Shown: in pieces, positions 61,001-64,000 of the stretch
How positions within the stretch are numbered: the first letter of the stretch is position 1
Layout: each line of letters starts with the position of its first letter
From: Apoderus coryli
Taxonomy: Eukaryota; Arthropoda; Insecta; Coleoptera; Attelabidae
Assembly: GCA_911728435.2 (NCBI GenBank)
Contig: CAJVRQ020000094.1
Coordinates: 1 to 64,000 of the forward strand
Direction of reading: 5' to 3'
DNA: 64,000 nucleotides
Notes under the pieces: model-generated
What the model was told of the DNA's origin: nothing
Seen by the model: the letters and a program-made list of their open reading frames with translations, nothing else
Database searches by the model: none
Translations under genes and position numbers: made by a program

Positions 61001-64000
61001 TAAAAAAGCAAATTAGAACGAATTAGAGCGTTTTGTTACTAAAATTTTGTTATTTAGAATTAAACGTTTCAAATGGCTCCCAAAAAGCTGTTTTCTCACT
61101 TAGAAATTAAAAGTAAATTTTATTAGTCAAAAGAAATTAGATTAAGCATAAAAAAGCAAATTAGAACGAATTAGAGCGTTTTGTTACTAAAATTTTGTTA
61201 TTTAGAATTAAACTTTTCAAATGGCTCCCAAAAAGCTGTTTTCTTACTTAGAATTTAAAAGTAAATTTTATTAGTGAAAATAAGTTAGATTACGCGTAAA
61301 TAAGCTATTTACAACGAATTAGCGCGTTTTGTTACTAAAATATTGATATTTAGAATTAAACGTTCAAATGGCTCCCAAAAAGCTGTTTTCTCACTTAGAA
61401 TTTAAAAGTAAATTTTATTAGTCAAAAGAAATTAGATTAAGCATAAAAAAGCAAATTAGAACGAATTAGAGCGTTTTGTTACTAAAATTTTGTTATTTAG
61501 AATTAAACTTTTCAAATGGCTCCCAAAAAGCTGTTTTCTTACTTAGAATTTAAAAGTAAATTTTATTAGTGAAAATAAGTTAGATTACGCGTAAATAAGC
61601 AATTTACAACGAATTAGCGCGTTTTGTTACTAAAATTTTGTTATTTAGAATTAAACGTTCAAATGGCTCCAAAAAGCTGTTTTCTCACTTAGAATTTAAA
61701 AGTAAATTTTATTAGTGAAAATAAGTTAGATTAAGCGCAAATAAGCAATTTAGAACGAATTAGAGCGTTTTGTTACTAAAATATTGTTATTTAGAATTAA
61801 ACGTTTCAAATAGCTCCCAAAAAGCTGTTTTCTCACTTAGAAATTAAAAGTAAATTTTATTAGTCTAAAGAAATTAGATTAAGCATAAAAAAGCAATTAC
61901 AACGATTTAGCGCGTTTTGTTACTAAAATTTTGTTATTTAGAATCAAACTTTTCAAATGGCTCCCAAAAAGCTGTTTTCTCACTTGGAATTTAAAAGTAA
62001 ATTTTATTAGTGAAAATAAGTTAGATTAGGCGTAAATAAGCAATTTAGAACGAATTAGCGCGTTTTGTTACTAAAATTTTGTTATTTAGAATTAAACTTT
62101 TCAAATGGCTCCCAAAAAGCTGTTTTCTCACTTAGAATTTAAAAGTAAATTTTATTAGTGAAAATAAGTTAGATTAAGCGCAAATAAGCAAATTAGAACG
62201 AATTAGCGCGTTTTGTTACTAAAATTTTGTTATTTAGAATTAAACTTTTCAAATGGCTCCCAAAAAGCTGTTTTCTCACTTGGAATTTAAAAGTAATTTT
62301 TATTAGTCTAAAGAAATTAGATTAAGCATAAAAAAGCAAATTAGAACGAATTAGAGCGTTTTGTTACTAAAATTTTGTTATTTAGAATTAAACGTTTCAA
62401 ATGGCTCCCAAAAAGCTGTTTTCTCACTTAGAAATTAAAAGTAAATTTTATTAGTCTAAAGAAATTAGATTAAGCATAAAAAAGCAAATTAGAACGAATT
62501 AGAGCGTTTTGTTACTAAAATTTTGTTATTTAGTATTAAACGTTTCAAATGGCTCCCAAAAAGCTGTTTTCTCACTTAGAATTTAAAAGTAAATTTTATT
62601 AGTGAAAATAAGTTAGATTAAGCGCAAATAAGCAATTTAGAACGAATTAGAGCGTTTTGTTACTAAAATATTGTTATTTAGAATTAAACGTTTCAAATAG
62701 CTCCCAAAAAGCTGTTTTCTCACTTAGAAATTAAAAGTAAATTTTATTAGTCAAAAGAAATTAGATTAAGCATAAAAAAGCAAATTAGAACGAATTAGAG
62801 CGTTTTGTTACTAAAATTTTGTTATTTAGAATTAAACTTTTCAAATAGCTCCCAAAAAGCTGTTTTCTCACTTAGAAATTAAAAGTAAATTTTATTAGTC
62901 TAAAGAAATTAGATTAAGCATAAAAAAGCAAATTAGAACGATTTAGCGCGTTTTGTTACTAAAATTTTGTTATTTAGTATTAAACGTTTCAAATGGCTCC
63001 CAAAAAGCTGTTTTCTCACTTAGAATTTAAAAGTAAATTTTATTAGTGAAAATAAGTTAGATTAAGCGCAAATAAGCAATTTAGAACGAATTAGAGCGTT
63101 TTGTTACTAAAATATTGTTATTTAGAATTAAACGTTTCAAATAGCTCCCAAAAAGCTGTTTTCTCACTTAGAAATTAAAAGTAAATTTTATTAGTCTAAA
63201 GAAATTAGATTAAGCATAAAAAAGCAAATTAGAACGATTTAGCGCGTTTTGTTACTAAAATTTTGTTATTTAGAATTAAACTTTTCAAATGGCTCCCAAA
63301 AAGCTGTTTTCTCACTTGGAATTTAAAAGTAAATTTTATTAGTGAAAATAAGTTAGATTAAGCGTAAATAAGCAATTTAGAACGAATTAGCGCGTTTTGT
63401 TACTAAAATTTTGTTATTTAGAATTAAACTTTTCAAATGGCTCCCAAAAAGCTGTTTTCTCACTTGGAATTTAAAAGTAAATTTTATTAGTCTAAAGAAA
63501 TTAGATTAAGCATAAAAAAGCAAATTAGAACGAATTAGAGCGTTTTGTTACTAAAATTTTGTTATTTAGAATTAAACGTTTCAAATGGCTCCCAAAAAGC
63601 TGTTTTCTCACTTAGAAATTAAAAGTAAATTTTATTAGTCAAAAGAAATTAGATTAAGCATAAAAAAGCAAATTAGAACGAATTAGAGCGTTTTGTTACT
63701 AAAATTTTGTTATTTAGAATTAAACTTTTCAAATAGCTCCGAAAAAGCTGTTTTCTCACTTAGAAATTAAAAGTAAATTTTATTAGTCTAAAGAAATTAG
63801 ATTAAGCATAAAAAAGCAAATTAGAACGATTTAGCGCGTTTTGTTACTAAAATTTTGTTATTTAGAATTAAACTTTTCAAATGGCTCCCAAAAAGCTGTT
63901 TTCTCACTTGGAATTTAAAAGTAAATTTTATTAGTGAAAATAAGTTAGATTAAGCGTAAATAAGCAATTTAGAACGAATTAGCGCGTTTTGTTACTAAAA

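Larger units (their letters stand above)
29136..64000 (+). repeat. 148-bp AT-rich satellite array, right part
   Basis: Continuation of the same satellite in the same orientation and phase after the inserted island. The monomer broken at 24507 resumes at the second TTAA copy (29136-29139) and goes on GCATAAAAAAGC as in intact copies. About 236 monomers by division, running off the right edge. Compared with the first 5 kb of the window, copies here are more uniform, and whole multi-monomer blocks recur almost unchanged at offsets of 2.5, 3.8 and 4.25 kb. The monomer order just right of the island (29140-29570) matches 23.49-23.93 kb, an uninterrupted copy of the same stretch. No gene, promoter or RNA gene is visible. 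Short open frames here are chance products of the repeat. Confidence 0.97.

Noticed and set aside
1..64000. CENP-B box in the satellite monomer
   Set aside because: The complement strand reads ATTCGTTCTAATTTGC, which matches the TTCG start and the A at position 10 of the box but lacks the CGGG half. Too little to call.
1..64000. Telomeric repeat array
   Set aside because: No runs of TTAGG, TTAGGG or similar short telomere units were seen. TTAG occurs only as part of the 148-bp monomer.

Overview
The window is almost entirely one AT-rich tandem satellite (about 25% GC), interrupted once by a 4.6 kb island of transposon-derived DNA. I see no intact protein gene, rRNA, tRNA or CRISPR array. An insect source, or at least an arthropod one, is the best guess. 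The island carries a broken transposase whose N-terminus looks like the insect-typical DUF4817 helix-turn-helix domain, and many copies of a CAGGGTGTCC / GGACACCCTG box that is common in insect repeats. I cannot name the species, and I do not claim identity with any published satellite.

Layout. Bases 1-24507 and 29136-64000 are satellite, all head to tail on the same strand, with a basic monomer of 148 bp (146-148 bp in most variants). That is roughly 166 monomers on the left and 236 on the right (length divided by mean monomer). Both window edges lie inside the array, so its true length exceeds 59 kb. Monomers draw on a small set of variant blocks, and these blocks recur at long fixed offsets, which gives higher-order repeats (HORs). 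The offsets I could read from marker mutations are 1184 bp (6-9 kb), 1147 bp (15.8-18 kb), 1034 bp (19-21.4 kb), 2513-2514 bp (34.5-41.5 kb), 4250 bp (48.7-55.5 kb) and about 3840 bp (54.2-61 kb).

The island (24508-29135) sits inside a single monomer. It is flanked by TTAA on both sides and has short imperfect terminal inverted repeats beginning GAGGGG, so it looks like a non-autonomous TTAA-targeting DNA transposon (piggyBac-like or Sola3-like; undecided). Its left end holds three tandem copies of a 168-171 bp subterminal repeat. Its middle holds a second, nested foldback element (about 25886-27844) with 0.68 kb inverted arms. The loop of that element carries a transposase relic of the IS630/Tc1/mariner type, with the catalytic core deleted. 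Further right are a 149 bp tandem duplication and an unassigned end.

How it fits together. The array appears to evolve by unequal exchange or amplification of blocks of whole monomers. Offsets between duplicated blocks differ by whole monomers, and one monomer has expanded to seven apparently identical copies. The island is single-copy and interrupts an otherwise continuous monomer, so it probably arrived after the local amplification. It is a useful unique anchor in an otherwise repetitive region.
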